A DNA stretch of 64,000 nt from WLWS01 sp965243105 (GCA_965243105.1 CBDEUC010000003.1:186001-250000), one strand, 5' to 3'. Shown: positions 53,418 through 62,618, counted from the stretch's first letter. Notes: a model not told the origin generated them from the sequence alone. Numbers and translations are program-made.

Positions 53418-53635
53418 TGACTACGCATACGAAGTTTGCCAGGACTATTGTGCATGTGATGGCTCCTGTAAATTTCAATCAGGGTCTCACATATATCGTC
53501 AAAGACCTCGTACTTTAAACGCAGGCTGAAGGGACCGACATGTAAGTGATACATGTTGCAATCAGGGCACCCGGTCACGGAACAATAACGTGATTGTCCA
53601 ACCAGGACAGGTTGACAACTTTTTTCCTTCTTCAT
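53414..53635 (-). CDS. Small Cys-rich conserved protein
   Basis: 73 residues, family not named. It has four Cys: CQP near residue 7, CSVTGCPDCNMYHLHVGPFSLRL (about 18-40), and a Cys in the C-terminal helix DICETLIEIYRSHH. The C-x4-C-x2-C followed by HLHVGPxSLRL suggests metal or Fe-S binding. It follows the gene at 53686 by 51 bases; both lie behind a Fur box (54051-54069), so an iron-limitation role is inferred. Confidence 0.6.
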   Translation of the reverse strand: MKKEKSCQPVLVGQSRYCSVTGCPDCNMYHLHVGPFSLRLKYEVFDDICETLIEIYRSHHMHNSPGKLRMRSH

Positions 53636-53685
53636 TTCACTTCCACTCCACTGGTTTAATTAACCTTACATTTGCTGGTAAGCAG

Positions 53686-53988
53686 TTAGTGCACTTTTCC
53701 GTGGGCCGATGGCATCGTGTGTTCCGGGTAGAATTGATACTGCTTTGCTGTTGCAGCTGCTTTCACACAATGCTGCCATTGTGCCGATAAGCGCTCTCCA
53801 GCCCGCCTCCACAGGTGGGAATCACAATCCCTGTGCCGCGCCAGCATGTCGAGATGATCGGCGATGGCACTGGCTATGCTTGCGTCCGGGCGTATGGCAT
53901 GGCGGGTCATGAGGTAGTAAATCGAGGCAACGAGCACTTCCAGGCTGGGTAAGTTCGCTTCAGCACCTGCTTTCTTCTTGTCTGGCAT
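53686..53988 (-). CDS. Small Fur-associated hypothetical protein
   Basis: About 100 residues from the ATG at 53988 (MPDKKKAGAEANLPSLEVL); a TTG at 54030 gives a longer frame but lies too close to the Fur box. No known domain. Helical, with two motif-like parts: SLEVLVASIYYLMTRHAIRPDASIASAIADHLDML and HRDCDSHLWRRAGERLSAQW. Rich in His, Trp and Cys near the C-terminus. It is the first gene downstream of the Fur box on the minus strand, followed by the small Cys-rich protein. The pair probably responds to iron starvation. Confidence 0.55.
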   Translation of the reverse strand: MPDKKKAGAEANLPSLEVLVASIYYLMTRHAIRPDASIASAIADHLDMLARHRDCDSHLWRRAGERLSAQWQHCVKAAATAKQYQFYPEHTMPSAHGKVH

Positions 53989-54050
53989 ATTCAATGTAGG
54001 TTCCCCTGTTATTTGCTGTAGAGAGCTCAAGTTGTGAGCTTCAATTTACA

Positions 54051-54069
54051 AATGATAATGATTCTCATT
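54051..54069 (-). promoter_or_regulatory. Fur box
   Basis: AATGATAATGATTCTCATT differs from the AATGATAATCATTATCATT palindrome at two positions. It is 63 bases upstream of the ATG of the minus-strand gene at 53686-53988. No plus-strand gene follows, so the small minus-strand pair is the target. Iron-dependent repression is therefore expected. Confidence 0.8.
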
Positions 54070-54189
54070 TGCATTTACAAGCTTTTCAACTGGAGAAAAT
54101 GAGGGCCCGGAAAGAGCCCCCTGAAAATGAAAACCGCCAGCCTTACCCTGCTACGACCCACCGCCGGGCCAGGCCTTGCCGTACTGCTA

Positions 54190-55101
54190 TTACTGTACCG
54201 GGGTCTGGAACGCGTCGGGTTTCACCGTCAGCACCGAGCAAGTCAGGCCGTTGATCACACGCTCCGCAGTATTGCCAATGAAAAAGCCCGCCACGCCGGT
54301 TCGCGCTACCGTTCCCATCACAACCACGTCTATATCATTGTTAAACGCGACTGACAGGATCAGCTCATCCGGAGGTTCCTGGGAGATATGAACACGCACC
54401 TCAACGCCGGGAGGACAGTGTTTCTCTATTAGTGCGGAGACTTCAGCCTGGCGCTCTTCCTGCAGGTCTTCGATCAAATTCCCCAGTTCAACATCTCCCA
54501 GGACGGACAACACGTCTCCCCTGTACAGCTCGTGGGGCACTGCCAGGGCGTGGACAACGTGAAGTGTCGCTTTGTTCATCCTGGCCAGGCTGCCGGACAT
54601 TTCCAGGATTTTCTGGTTCAGCTCTGCATTGGCTGCCACCGCCTCGTCAACATCAATGCAGGCCATGACCGTATTGGCCTTGTGAGACTTGTTGGACGTC
54701 ACTATCCATACCGGGCAGGGGCATTTGCGCAACAATTGCATGTCGATACTACCAAAGGCCGCGCTGTGCAAGTGACGGCCATCGGAGTTCTTGATAACAA
54801 CATCATGACCATTTTCAAGGACTTCGCGCACGATCTCGATCATCGGGATCCCTTCACGTAAGCTGTATTCTATTTCTACACCCGCGGTATCAAGACCAGC
54901 AATCATCGACTCCAGCCGTGCCTGGCGCGCCTTGCGAAAACCTTCTTCCATGTTTATGAATGTTCTTGGCAGGCTGGCAGCAACATCCAGGAACATGACT
55001 TTTGCATTATTGGCACGGGCAAGTTCCAGCACCGCGGCCGGTGTTCCGGGCTCCATTTTTGCGGGTTCATTAACAAACAATAGCTTTTTAAATCTTTGCA
55101 T
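54190..55101 (-). CDS. uspE: Tandem universal stress protein (UspE-like)
   Basis: 303 residues with two Usp domains (about 1-145 and 155-303). The second ends VVMGTVARTGVAGFFIGNTAERVINGLTCSVLTVKPDAFQTPV, matching E. coli UspE closely, including the G-x2-G-x9-G-N nucleotide motif. The ATG at 55101 is supported by GGAG 10 bases upstream; the longer frame from a TTG at 55131 runs into the ompW stop. UspE affects motility, adhesion and oxidative resistance in E. coli. It is transcribed after ompW, 26 bases away. Confidence 0.9.
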   Translation of the reverse strand: MQRFKKLLFVNEPAKMEPGTPAAVLELARANNAKVMFLDVAASLPRTFINMEEGFRKARQARLESMIAGLDTAGVEIEYSLREGIPMIEIVREVLENGHDVVIKNSDGRHLHSAAFGSIDMQLLRKCPCPVWIVTSNKSHKANTVMACIDVDEAVAANAELNQKILEMSGSLARMNKATLHVVHALAVPHELYRGDVLSVLGDVELGNLIEDLQEERQAEVSALIEKHCPPGVEVRVHISQEPPDELILSVAFNNDIDVVVMGTVARTGVAGFFIGNTAERVINGLTCSVLTVKPDAFQTPVQ

Positions 55102-55127
55102 AAGCGAATACTCCGGTAAAAAAACGC

Positions 55128-55808
55128 TCAAAAACGGTAGGCAATCCCCACGCCGAAAACCCAGGGATCGATATCAATATCGGCGCGAAATCTTGACGTG
55201 CCGCTCTGAACACGGGCGTCGGTGTCTATGAGTACCTTTTTTACTTCCAGGTTCAGCGCCCAGTTCTTGTTGAGTTCGTAATCAAATCCGGCCTGGAAAG
55301 CAAAACCGAAGTTGTCTTCGTAATCTATGTCGTCGATTGCGCTTAGATCTTCGTTAAAGAAATGCGTGAAATTGACCCCTGCCCCCAGGTAGGGACGGAA
55401 CGTGCTGCTTTCAGGTCTGAAATGATGCTGCAGCATCAGCGTTGGGCTCAATAACCAGACAGTGCCGAAGTCCAGTTGTCCCAGTGAAGTATTGGTCGCG
55501 GTAACATCCAGGGGTGGCACTGACAGTGAAAACTCGAATCCCCAGTGCGAGGTCATCAGGTAGGTGACATCCAGTTCGGGAGCATATTGCTCATCAACGT
55601 CCGCCGAACCGCCTATTGAACTCACGTTGCCCGAATCACTGGGATCAAACAACAGGGCCCGGGCCCGGATTATCCAGCGATCCCTGTCCTTCAGATCAAA
55701 CAGCTTATCAGCACGAAATTCCCTGTAGTGACTTCCCTCGTTTGAGTACGCGGATAAACTTATTAACCATAATCCCACCATGCATGCGATGGCTGCTGTT
55801 CTAAACAT
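55128..55808 (-). CDS. ompW: OmpW family outer membrane protein
   Basis: 226 residues. Signal peptide (AAIACMVGLWLISLSAYS), then an eight-stranded beta barrel: VTYLMTSHWGFEFSLSVPPLDV, LSPTLMLQHHFRPESSTFRPYLGAGVNFTHFF, FGFAFQAGFDYELNKNWALNLEVKKVLI and the terminal VFGVGIAYRF with C-terminal Phe. These are the OmpW signatures. It forms a narrow hydrophobic channel and responds to osmotic and oxygen changes in relatives. Its ribosome binding site is inside the hairpin at 55811-55837. uspE follows. Confidence 0.92.
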   Translation of the reverse strand: MFRTAAIACMVGLWLISLSAYSNEGSHYREFRADKLFDLKDRDRWIIRARALLFDPSDSGNVSSIGGSADVDEQYAPELDVTYLMTSHWGFEFSLSVPPLDVTATNTSLGQLDFGTVWLLSPTLMLQHHFRPESSTFRPYLGAGVNFTHFFNEDLSAIDDIDYEDNFGFAFQAGFDYELNKNWALNLEVKKVLIDTDARVQSGTSRFRADIDIDPWVFGVGIAYRF

Positions 55809-55810
55809 TT

Positions 55811-55837
55811 CTTCTCTCCATTTATCATGGAGAGAAG
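55811..55837 (-). promoter_or_regulatory. Hairpin sequestering the ompW ribosome binding site
   Basis: CTTCTCTCCAT (55811-55821) and ATGGAGAGAAG (55827-55837) form a perfect 11-bp stem with a 5-base loop, ending two bases before the ompW ATG on the minus strand. The GGAGAG ribosome binding site is in the 3' arm. The same arm starts a six-codon frame (ATG at 55821) that overlaps the ompW start and ends in TAG. This suggests translational control by temperature, an RNA or a protein. Confidence 0.7.
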
Positions 55838-55887
55838 ATTATCCTCAAACGTTAATAAGAAATATTCGAATTATAATTAATTATTAG

Positions 55888-55903
55888 TTCGTTTTTTACG
55901 AAT
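55888..55903 (-). promoter_or_regulatory. Candidate LysR-type operator upstream of ompW
   Basis: On the minus strand ATTCGTAAAAAACGAA is a near palindrome 80 bases upstream of the ompW ATG. It shares ATTCGTAAAA with the nhaR upstream site (52456-52470), so NhaR may control ompW. Not proven. Confidence 0.35.
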
Positions 55904-55929
55904 AATTGTGACTGGAATCCTCAACATGC

Positions 55930-57807
55930 TCATGGCCTGTACCAGACTGGCGATGAATAAGCTCGCTCCTGTTGCTGGAGCGGAATGTGCGGAGGTAAAT
56001 CGAGGTTAAATCGCACTGCATCGTATGCTGTCCACCTGGGGGTGGGAATTTCTATTACCCTCACGTAGTAAAAAGCAGCCTGCGCGGGATCAAAATCCGG
56101 ATCCTGCCACCATGCTGATAACTCGGCCGCACCAACGCTATTACTGTATGTCGCTTCGCTGGCGATGACAGTGTTGCTGACGGGGTCTGCCCGCTGCCTG
56201 TCGAAGGTGACTTGTCGGTCCCCCGACAGGGCCACGTTGTAGATACGCTCCCTCGAGTTTCCATCATCGTCAATCCATCCCTTTATCACCTGGATCCGAT
56301 CAAGGTTAGCACCGTGTGGATCCCTGGCCGCAATCACTATGATCCGTGGAGCCTTTGCAGTGTCGGAACCTTTTAATATCCCACCCATGGGAACACCCTG
56401 CTGATATCCAATGTCTGCAAAATTTGGGCTATAGATGTCACCTGGCAAAAAGTCCCAGCCAGCAAAAAGACGCAGGACAATACGAGGTCCAGTCGTGGCA
56501 TATACTTCCCTGCGCTTGATTGCAGCAAAGATAGAATCACGCGTATTTTCCTGTGCCCAGACCGCTGCGTAACCGGACGACGCCAGGCGCCAGTTCTCGT
56601 AAAAAGGAGCATTCACCGCGGTCGCCCGATCGGGAGTCGGTCGCTCAATGGGGAACTTGCCAAAATAATTATCTTCGTCCGCAGTAGCCAGTGAAGTGTG
56701 AGAGTCTGTACTGCCAATCATGCCGAATTGAAAAGGATTTGCCCCCAGCTTTTTTTCGTGTCGCAACCCTTCTTGTAATGCAGAGCGGGCATATTCGTAC
56801 TGCAACATCCAGGATTCCTTATCAACACTGCCATCAACATTTTTCAGATCCCAGGTTTCAAAATCCGCAAATTCATCATTGGGCGAGAGCAAGGGATGCG
56901 TTTCACTATCGCCCTTGGTTTGAGTCACTTCAAGCACCGGCTCCCAGCGGGTGCGTGCTCGCGCATACTCCCTGTTTAATTTACTCCCATCCAGGCGTGC
57001 TGGTGAAAACATGAGGCCATTGCTGACGTTGGAATTATGCGGTATTGCCAGTACTTCCCCACCGGTACTATTTTCATAGTCCTCGAGGAAGGCCCACAGG
57101 TCCTCCGGGTCATCACTGTCGATGGCCGAGAATGGAATGACCTGCGTAACCTTGTCAGCACCGTCCTTGAACATTACAACGCGGTGCAGGTTGTTTCCGC
57201 CCGGCATGGATGTCCATTCGTAGCCGGTGAACGTGGTAAATCGCCCGGGCTCGTTATAGCTGTCCGCAAGCGCAGCGACATTGTTCCAGACTGAAACATA
57301 AGTCTGCTTTTCGACCTTGTGATCCCAGGGTTCTCCCCTCAATGCCCTGACAAAATCCTTTAAAACAACACCACGGTTTCCAGCCTCTACCTGTTGATTC
57401 CAGTGTTTACCCAGTTTCGTATCAAGGAAATCCGGATCCTTGATTTCCAGCAATGGAAAAATTCCAAGGAATTCTGCATGGTCTGCGACAACGAGAAAAT
57501 CCAGTGGTACCCGTAGTTGCACGGGAATGCCAAATTGTGACTTTATTCGCTCACCGCGTGCAAAGCGATAGGCTTCCTCGGCAGTTAATGCTGTATTGCC
57601 AAAGGTGTAGGAATCAGGTGAATTATTACTGTGTAAATGGGTATCGCCCCAGAACACACCGGTCGGGTTTGAGCTGCTGGCCACCGGCGAATACCTTAAC
57701 GCCTCTTCAGCCTGCAAAATATTCCCGCAATAAAAAACCAGGAACGCGACCAGGCATCTTGAAATTGATGCATAATTTTCGGGAAATCTAATCGCTGTCC
57801 TTTTCAC
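55930..57807 (-). CDS. DUF3604 family exported protein
   Basis: 625 residues with a signal segment (YASISRCLVAFLVFYCGNILQA). DUF3604 features: VFWGDTHLHSNNSPDSYTFGN (HxH, about residue 56), VVADHAEFLGIF, FTGYEWTSMPGGNNLHRVV, and FGMIGSTDSHTSLATADEDNYFG. The THLHS, DHAE and TDSH motifs give it a PHP/metal-dependent hydrolase-like character. Function not known in the family. It is the first of the 56-64 kb catabolic-looking group and is followed, upstream on the strand, by the SDR gene (18-base gap). Confidence 0.85.
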   Translation of the reverse strand: MKRTAIRFPENYASISRCLVAFLVFYCGNILQAEEALRYSPVASSSNPTGVFWGDTHLHSNNSPDSYTFGNTALTAEEAYRFARGERIKSQFGIPVQLRVPLDFLVVADHAEFLGIFPLLEIKDPDFLDTKLGKHWNQQVEAGNRGVVLKDFVRALRGEPWDHKVEKQTYVSVWNNVAALADSYNEPGRFTTFTGYEWTSMPGGNNLHRVVMFKDGADKVTQVIPFSAIDSDDPEDLWAFLEDYENSTGGEVLAIPHNSNVSNGLMFSPARLDGSKLNREYARARTRWEPVLEVTQTKGDSETHPLLSPNDEFADFETWDLKNVDGSVDKESWMLQYEYARSALQEGLRHEKKLGANPFQFGMIGSTDSHTSLATADEDNYFGKFPIERPTPDRATAVNAPFYENWRLASSGYAAVWAQENTRDSIFAAIKRREVYATTGPRIVLRLFAGWDFLPGDIYSPNFADIGYQQGVPMGGILKGSDTAKAPRIIVIAARDPHGANLDRIQVIKGWIDDDGNSRERIYNVALSGDRQVTFDRQRADPVSNTVIASEATYSNSVGAAELSAWWQDPDFDPAQAAFYYVRVIEIPTPRWTAYDAVRFNLDLPPHIPLQQQERAYSSPVWYRP

Positions 57808-57825
57808 TGTGGCCTGTGTCTTGAA

Positions 57826-58581
57826 TTAGAAATTTATGATAGCCCCGCCATCAACGTTTAAACCGAGACCGGAAACAAACTGCGCATCATCACCGGCCAG
57901 GAATAGCGCTGCCGCGGCAACTTCCTCCGGTTGACCCAGCCTGCCGATAGGTGCCTTGTTTTCCCAGTATTGCCTGAAATCAGGATCGTCCATGAAGGGC
58001 TCTGATAATGCGGTCACTATGGAACCGGGCTGCAGGTAATTTACCGTGATCTGGTATTTTCCCAGGTCAACTGCCATGCCCTTGGTCAGCCCGGCAACTG
58101 CATGCTTGGACATTCCGTAAATGGAAAGGGTGGGTCCGCCCATGTCTGACATTATGGAACCTACGTTGATTATTCGTCCCCTGTCGCGCTTCTTCATATG
58201 GGGAATGGCTTCCCGCGAAATACGAAACATGGAAGTGACATTCACCGCAAGGATCCTGTCCCATTGCTCATCCTGTAATTCTTCAAATTCACCCGCGATA
58301 CATATTCCAGCGTTATTCACCAGTATATCGAGATGCTCAAAGGAGTTGATGCAGGCGTCCACGATTTTTTCCGGTGCGTCATTTCCGGTTATATCAAGCT
58401 CCAGCGTCCTTGCCTGTTTATCGTTACTAAACTGTTCATCAAGTTTTTGGCCTGGCAGATCTACCGCAAGCACATTGGCGCCGTTTTCCATGAAAACCCG
58501 GGCAATTGCCCTTCCTATACCGCTCGCCGCACCTGTGACGATCGCCGTCTTGTTGTTTAACTTATCGAGGGACATGTGCAT
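57826..58581 (-). CDS. Short-chain dehydrogenase/reductase (SDR)
   Basis: 251 residues, cytosolic. Classical SDR signatures: NAD(P) loop TGAASGIG (16-23), NNAG (89-92), catalytic Ser in INVGSIM (S142), Tyr/Lys in YGMSKHAVAGL (Y155, K159). DLP after the second strand suggests NAD over NADP. The substrate is unknown. It lies 18 bases from the DUF3604 gene in the same direction, so the pair is likely an operon, and is divergent from the epoxide hydrolase. Confidence 0.9.
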   Translation of the reverse strand: MHMSLDKLNNKTAIVTGAASGIGRAIARVFMENGANVLAVDLPGQKLDEQFSNDKQARTLELDITGNDAPEKIVDACINSFEHLDILVNNAGICIAGEFEELQDEQWDRILAVNVTSMFRISREAIPHMKKRDRGRIINVGSIMSDMGGPTLSIYGMSKHAVAGLTKGMAVDLGKYQITVNYLQPGSIVTALSEPFMDDPDFRQYWENKAPIGRLGQPEEVAAAALFLAGDDAQFVSGLGLNVDGGAIINF

Positions 58582-58691
58582 ATATCGTTGTTAACCGTAG
58601 AGCTGCTATATTATCAATATCGCCACCGACTATCATCTTACTCAGGCCTTGTTTCCAGGTCACTGAACTGTAATTGAGGATCGATACCATC

Positions 58692-59855
58692 ATGAAATGC
58701 AAACCATTCACTGTACATATTGATGAGGCTGTTATTGACGATCTGAAACAGCGCCTGGCTCGAACACTCTACCCCGGTGACCTGGATAACGCGGACTGGA
58801 AATATGGGACAAACACAGACTACCTGGCTGAACTGGTTGATTACTGGCTAAACGATTTCGATTGGCGCGCTCTTGAAAAGGAAATCAACGAGCGGCCTAA
58901 TTACATTGCCGAGATAGATGGGATTCCCATTCACTTTATCCATGAACCGGGCAATGGACCCGAGCCGATTCCGCTCATACTGACCCATGGGTGGCCCTGG
59001 ACTTTCTGGGATTTCAGGGACGTTATCGGCCCGCTATCAGATCCCGCTTCCCACGGGGGTGATCCCGCTGATGCTTTTGATGTGATTGTGCCATCCCTGC
59101 CTGGCTTTGGCTTTTCAACCCCCCTGGCCAGAACAGGCATCAATTTCTGGCGCACGTCTGACATTTGGGTAAAGTTGATGCAGGATGTTCTTGGTTATAA
59201 AAAGTTCGCAGCACAGGGTGGAGACTGGGGTTGTATTGTTACATCGCAACTGGGGCACAAGTACGCAAGTGAGCTTATCGGAATCCACCTGAGCCTGTCT
59301 TTCCCCATGGACTTCTTTGTAAACGGTTTACCCGGCGAAGACGAATATGGTGAAAATGAAAAGCACAACTACCATCACACCCAGGAAAGAATGAAGCAGG
59401 CTACAAGTCACGTGGTGGTGCAGTGTACCGACCCGCAGACGCTGGCCCTCGCATTGCATGATTCTCCGGCTGGCCTGCTGGCCTGGTTAGTGGAACGAAG
59501 ACGGAACTGGAGTGGCTGCGACGGTGACGTCGAGAGTGTTTTTTCCCGAAGGGACCTGGTCACCACGGCGATGATCTACTGGGTAACCGGATCCTTTGTC
59601 AGCTCGGCCAGGTTTTACTGGGAATCCGCCCATCACCTTTGGCAACCTTCGCACGACCGCAGCCCGGTGGTGGAGGCTCCAACGGCTATTGCCATGTTTC
59701 CCCAGGAGCTCGCTCTGATGCCACGAAAATTCATGGAAAACTATTATAACCTGCAGCAACTCAACAAAATGCCCAAGGGTGGACACTTCGCTCCATCCGA
59801 ACAACCCGAATTGCTGGTGGAAGACGTTCGAAAATTTTTCAGACGTTTTCGATAG
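58692..59855 (+). CDS. Epoxide hydrolase (EHN family)
   Basis: About 387 residues. N-terminal EHN domain (KPFTVHIDEAVIDDLKQRLARTLYPGD, typical of microsomal-type epoxide hydrolases), then the alpha/beta core with HGWPWTFWDF (oxyanion hole), GGDWGCIVTSQLGHKYA with the nucleophilic Asp, a lid, and the final His in KGGHFAPSEQPELLVEDVRKFF. Likely opens epoxides of lipids or xenobiotics. ATG at 58692 follows a GAGGA site; the frame is open from a TTG at 58674. No signal peptide. Confidence 0.9.
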   Translation: MKCKPFTVHIDEAVIDDLKQRLARTLYPGDLDNADWKYGTNTDYLAELVDYWLNDFDWRALEKEINERPNYIAEIDGIPIHFIHEPGNGPEPIPLILTHGWPWTFWDFRDVIGPLSDPASHGGDPADAFDVIVPSLPGFGFSTPLARTGINFWRTSDIWVKLMQDVLGYKKFAAQGGDWGCIVTSQLGHKYASELIGIHLSLSFPMDFFVNGLPGEDEYGENEKHNYHHTQERMKQATSHVVVQCTDPQTLALALHDSPAGLLAWLVERRRNWSGCDGDVESVFSRRDLVTTAMIYWVTGSFVSSARFYWESAHHLWQPSHDRSPVVEAPTAIAMFPQELALMPRKFMENYYNLQQLNKMPKGGHFAPSEQPELLVEDVRKFFRRFR

Positions 59856-59856
59856 T

Positions 59857-59885
59857 GAAAAAAAAGGCCGGTGAAAACCGACCTT
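59857..59885 (-). terminator. Terminator of the TonB-dependent receptor gene
   Basis: On the minus strand AAGGTCGGT pairs with ACCGGCCTT (59877-59885 with 59864-59872), using one G.U pair that would be a mismatch on the plus strand, followed by a run of T. It is 23 bases past the receptor stop. The epoxide hydrolase gene ends at 59855 on the other strand. Confidence 0.8.
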
Positions 59886-59907
59886 AATGATCTATTTATT
59901 ATTATTG

Positions 59908-62394
59908 TTAGAAATCGAATTTGGCACCAACTTCCACACCAAACTGTCGAGGTGGGCCATAGGAGGCCATTGTCCAAAGCGCAGCCACAGCAAGGTTACC
60001 TGTACGATATCGTTCGTCTGTCAGGTTCTTGCCGAAAGCACGAATAAAATACTTTTCGGTCTTGTCGGTAAATGTTGTACTCCAGTTGAGCAATGTGCGG
60101 TTATCCGCCATTGCGTCAAATGCTGAACCGAGAGCTGAGTAGGTAAAAATCGTGTCATCCACAAAGGAAGCACTGACATTGTGTCGGGCCATTCCAAGAT
60201 CACCTAGAGAATGTTCATAGGTGGCGGTGATATACGCTGTCCACTCAGGTGAGCGGTTGACTGGCTGATTAGACAGGTCAATATCTGTCACACCATCAAA
60301 GTCAGTATCAGCTTCAAAAGAAACAAACTCCACATCCTGCCAGGACCAGTTACCGCTGATTGTCAGGTTATCATTGACAACCCAGCTGCCTTCAAACTCG
60401 ATACCTTCAGCATCCAGTTCAGCCGCATTAAAAAATCGAGTCTCCTGAAAGTTACCGGTAATCGCGTTCAACTGACGCTGCGCATCATCATACGTAACAT
60501 TGAAATAAACGATATTCATGCGAACCCGCTCATTAAAAAGGTCCGCCTTTAAACCGATTTCAACGCTTGTTGCGTATTCAGGGTCAATCGGAGCGATAGT
60601 CTGGGGATCAGTGAATGGTACGGGCAACCCAATAGTTGATGTGCCAGTCTGATCATTAAAAGCACCAGATTTCACGCTTCGTGACAATGTTGCCCACGTG
60701 TATAAATTGTCAGTAGCGGCATAACCAGCTGTCACACGAAAACTCGGATCCGTCCAGCTTTGCTCGGCCGTGGCCACATTTAATGGGAATCTATCGAAGT
60801 CAGCCGCATCCAGGTTTTCGCCCAAAGTGGCAAACAGGCCTTCATCCGCACCGCCTGCTGTTCCATTGAGCAACTGGAAGTAGGTCTGTGAACGACCGGC
60901 CCACTCTTTGTTCTCATAGGTTTGTCGTACGCCAAACCCTATTTGCAGCTTGTCGGTAAAATCAAAAGTGGCATCTGCAAAGGCCGCCAGGGCAGTATTA
61001 TCCTGGCGGTTACACAGGATAGAAGCATTGTCGTTGTGACTGTTGGTTGCAAGGGTAATAGGATTACCATTGGCGTCAGCAAATCCTCCCAGCAAAGTAT
61101 TTGGGGCAAAGCCGGGACCAAAGTAATCCAGGAAGCCAAGAAGCTGGGTCACGCAAAACTTTACGTCACCTTCCTGGTAAAATCCGCCAATGGTGAAATT
61201 AAAGCGTCCATCAAAGTTTGAGTCGATGCGAATTTCCTGCTGGAATGTCTCGCGATTATCATCACGTGTCGCATCAAACAATGAGGCACGTCCCTCACCC
61301 ATGTAAGTGCTGGGTAAACGTGCTTCTTCTTCGCGATAACCAGTAACGGAGTGGATAGTGTAATCACCCACGTTCCAGTCCATCTTCAGGTAGAAACCGT
61401 CAATATCAATTTCATGGCCATCGTCAAGGTTAAAAAAGTCATTACGTCTTGACTGGTTTGATTGATCCAGGGGATCACCAGCTTCAACGCCAGCAAACCC
61501 AAGGCTTGGGAAAACCGCAACGCCATTTATCGCTTCGTTGACAACGACAGGTGAGTCACTGTTATCACGCACGATTTCATACGTAGCCAGCGCTGAGAAA
61601 TCTTCATTAGGTTCCCATAATAACTTGATTCGACCAGAGAATTTATCTACACCAGCAAGATTCCTTCCATCGCCGGTAAATGTCTCGGGTGTAAAAGGGC
61701 CGCCATTGTTAAGGATGATAGGATCAAAGCTCGTGGACGTTTTGCCCGCGTTGTAGTAACCGTCATTCTTCTGGTAGATACCTGCGGCACGAATGGCCAG
61801 AGTCTCAGTACCAAAGTTACCCGCGAATTTTGTTTCCCAACTATCAAATGAAGCATAGCTTGCACGGGCTTCGATGCTTCGTTCTTCCAGCTCAGGTTTC
61901 TTGGTTCGTATGCTAACAATACCGGCCGTAGTGTTCTTTCCAAACAGGGTTCCCTGTGGACCACGCAATACCTCGATAGCTTCAATATCAAACGGCTCAA
62001 TGTTCTGGGTTTGAGTGGACATCAGCACGAAATCGTCAACCACCACGCCTACGGGGGATTCAACGTAGAGGATGATGCCGTCCTTACCCACGCCACGAAG
62101 ACTGGGATTGAAGGAGCTGAATGCCGGTGCATTACCATGCACGAGGTTGGGAACAGCGGCAGCCACGTCGCCCAGGTCAAATAGCAACATTTCGTCCAGG
62201 GTATCCTCGTCCAGTGCCGATACAGAGACTGGCGTCGTCTGTATGTCAGTATTACCGCGACGGGTCGCAGTAACCAGGACCTCCTCAAGAACCGCTTGTG
62301 CAAAAGCACTGAAAGGTAAGAATGTGATCGCCGTGAATGCCAGGAAAGATTTCAACAATCCTGATTTAAATTTCAAAGTCATGCTCGTGCGCAT
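59908..62394 (-). CDS. TonB-dependent outer membrane receptor
   Basis: About 828 residues. Signal peptide (LLKSFLAFTAITFLPFSAFA), a TonB-box-like stretch VLEEVLVTATRR, a plug domain (about 40-160: TPVSVSALDEDTLDEM, FDLGDVAAAVPNLV, RGPQGTLFGKNTTAG), and a long beta barrel ending QFGVEVGAKFDF with C-terminal Phe. The start ATG at 62394 has GGGGGAG just upstream. The plug type is that of TBDRs for hydrophobic or catabolic substrates; no siderophore genes are near. Iron or substrate specificity cannot be read. Energy would come from the TonB operon at 33-38 kb. Confidence 0.92.
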   Translation of the reverse strand: MRTSMTLKFKSGLLKSFLAFTAITFLPFSAFAQAVLEEVLVTATRRGNTDIQTTPVSVSALDEDTLDEMLLFDLGDVAAAVPNLVHGNAPAFSSFNPSLRGVGKDGIILYVESPVGVVVDDFVLMSTQTQNIEPFDIEAIEVLRGPQGTLFGKNTTAGIVSIRTKKPELEERSIEARASYASFDSWETKFAGNFGTETLAIRAAGIYQKNDGYYNAGKTSTSFDPIILNNGGPFTPETFTGDGRNLAGVDKFSGRIKLLWEPNEDFSALATYEIVRDNSDSPVVVNEAINGVAVFPSLGFAGVEAGDPLDQSNQSRRNDFFNLDDGHEIDIDGFYLKMDWNVGDYTIHSVTGYREEEARLPSTYMGEGRASLFDATRDDNRETFQQEIRIDSNFDGRFNFTIGGFYQEGDVKFCVTQLLGFLDYFGPGFAPNTLLGGFADANGNPITLATNSHNDNASILCNRQDNTALAAFADATFDFTDKLQIGFGVRQTYENKEWAGRSQTYFQLLNGTAGGADEGLFATLGENLDAADFDRFPLNVATAEQSWTDPSFRVTAGYAATDNLYTWATLSRSVKSGAFNDQTGTSTIGLPVPFTDPQTIAPIDPEYATSVEIGLKADLFNERVRMNIVYFNVTYDDAQRQLNAITGNFQETRFFNAAELDAEGIEFEGSWVVNDNLTISGNWSWQDVEFVSFEADTDFDGVTDIDLSNQPVNRSPEWTAYITATYEHSLGDLGMARHNVSASFVDDTIFTYSALGSAFDAMADNRTLLNWSTTFTDKTEKYFIRAFGKNLTDERYRTGNLAVAALWTMASYGPPRQFGVEVGAKFDF

Positions 62395-62618
62395 GGTGCT
62401 CCCCCTCATGTTGTGATTATGGTACAGGTTAAATTCCTGTCATGGCGTCCTCAGCCAAACAGATCCTGTAGCCATACTAAAGACTAAAAGCCATAAAATA
62501 GCTTGTGACAATTTACCACCCCGAATAAAAAAGTCAATCGTGCCTGTTTTTATTTGGTGCACCGCAATATTTAGTTGTAAATTCGAGACACCCATAAAAT
62601 TAGTTCAGCGACAAGCAG

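Noticed and set aside
54127..54354. Plus-strand frame downstream of the Fur box
   Set aside because: It overlaps the conserved C-terminus of the uspE-like gene on the other strand and has no recognisable product.
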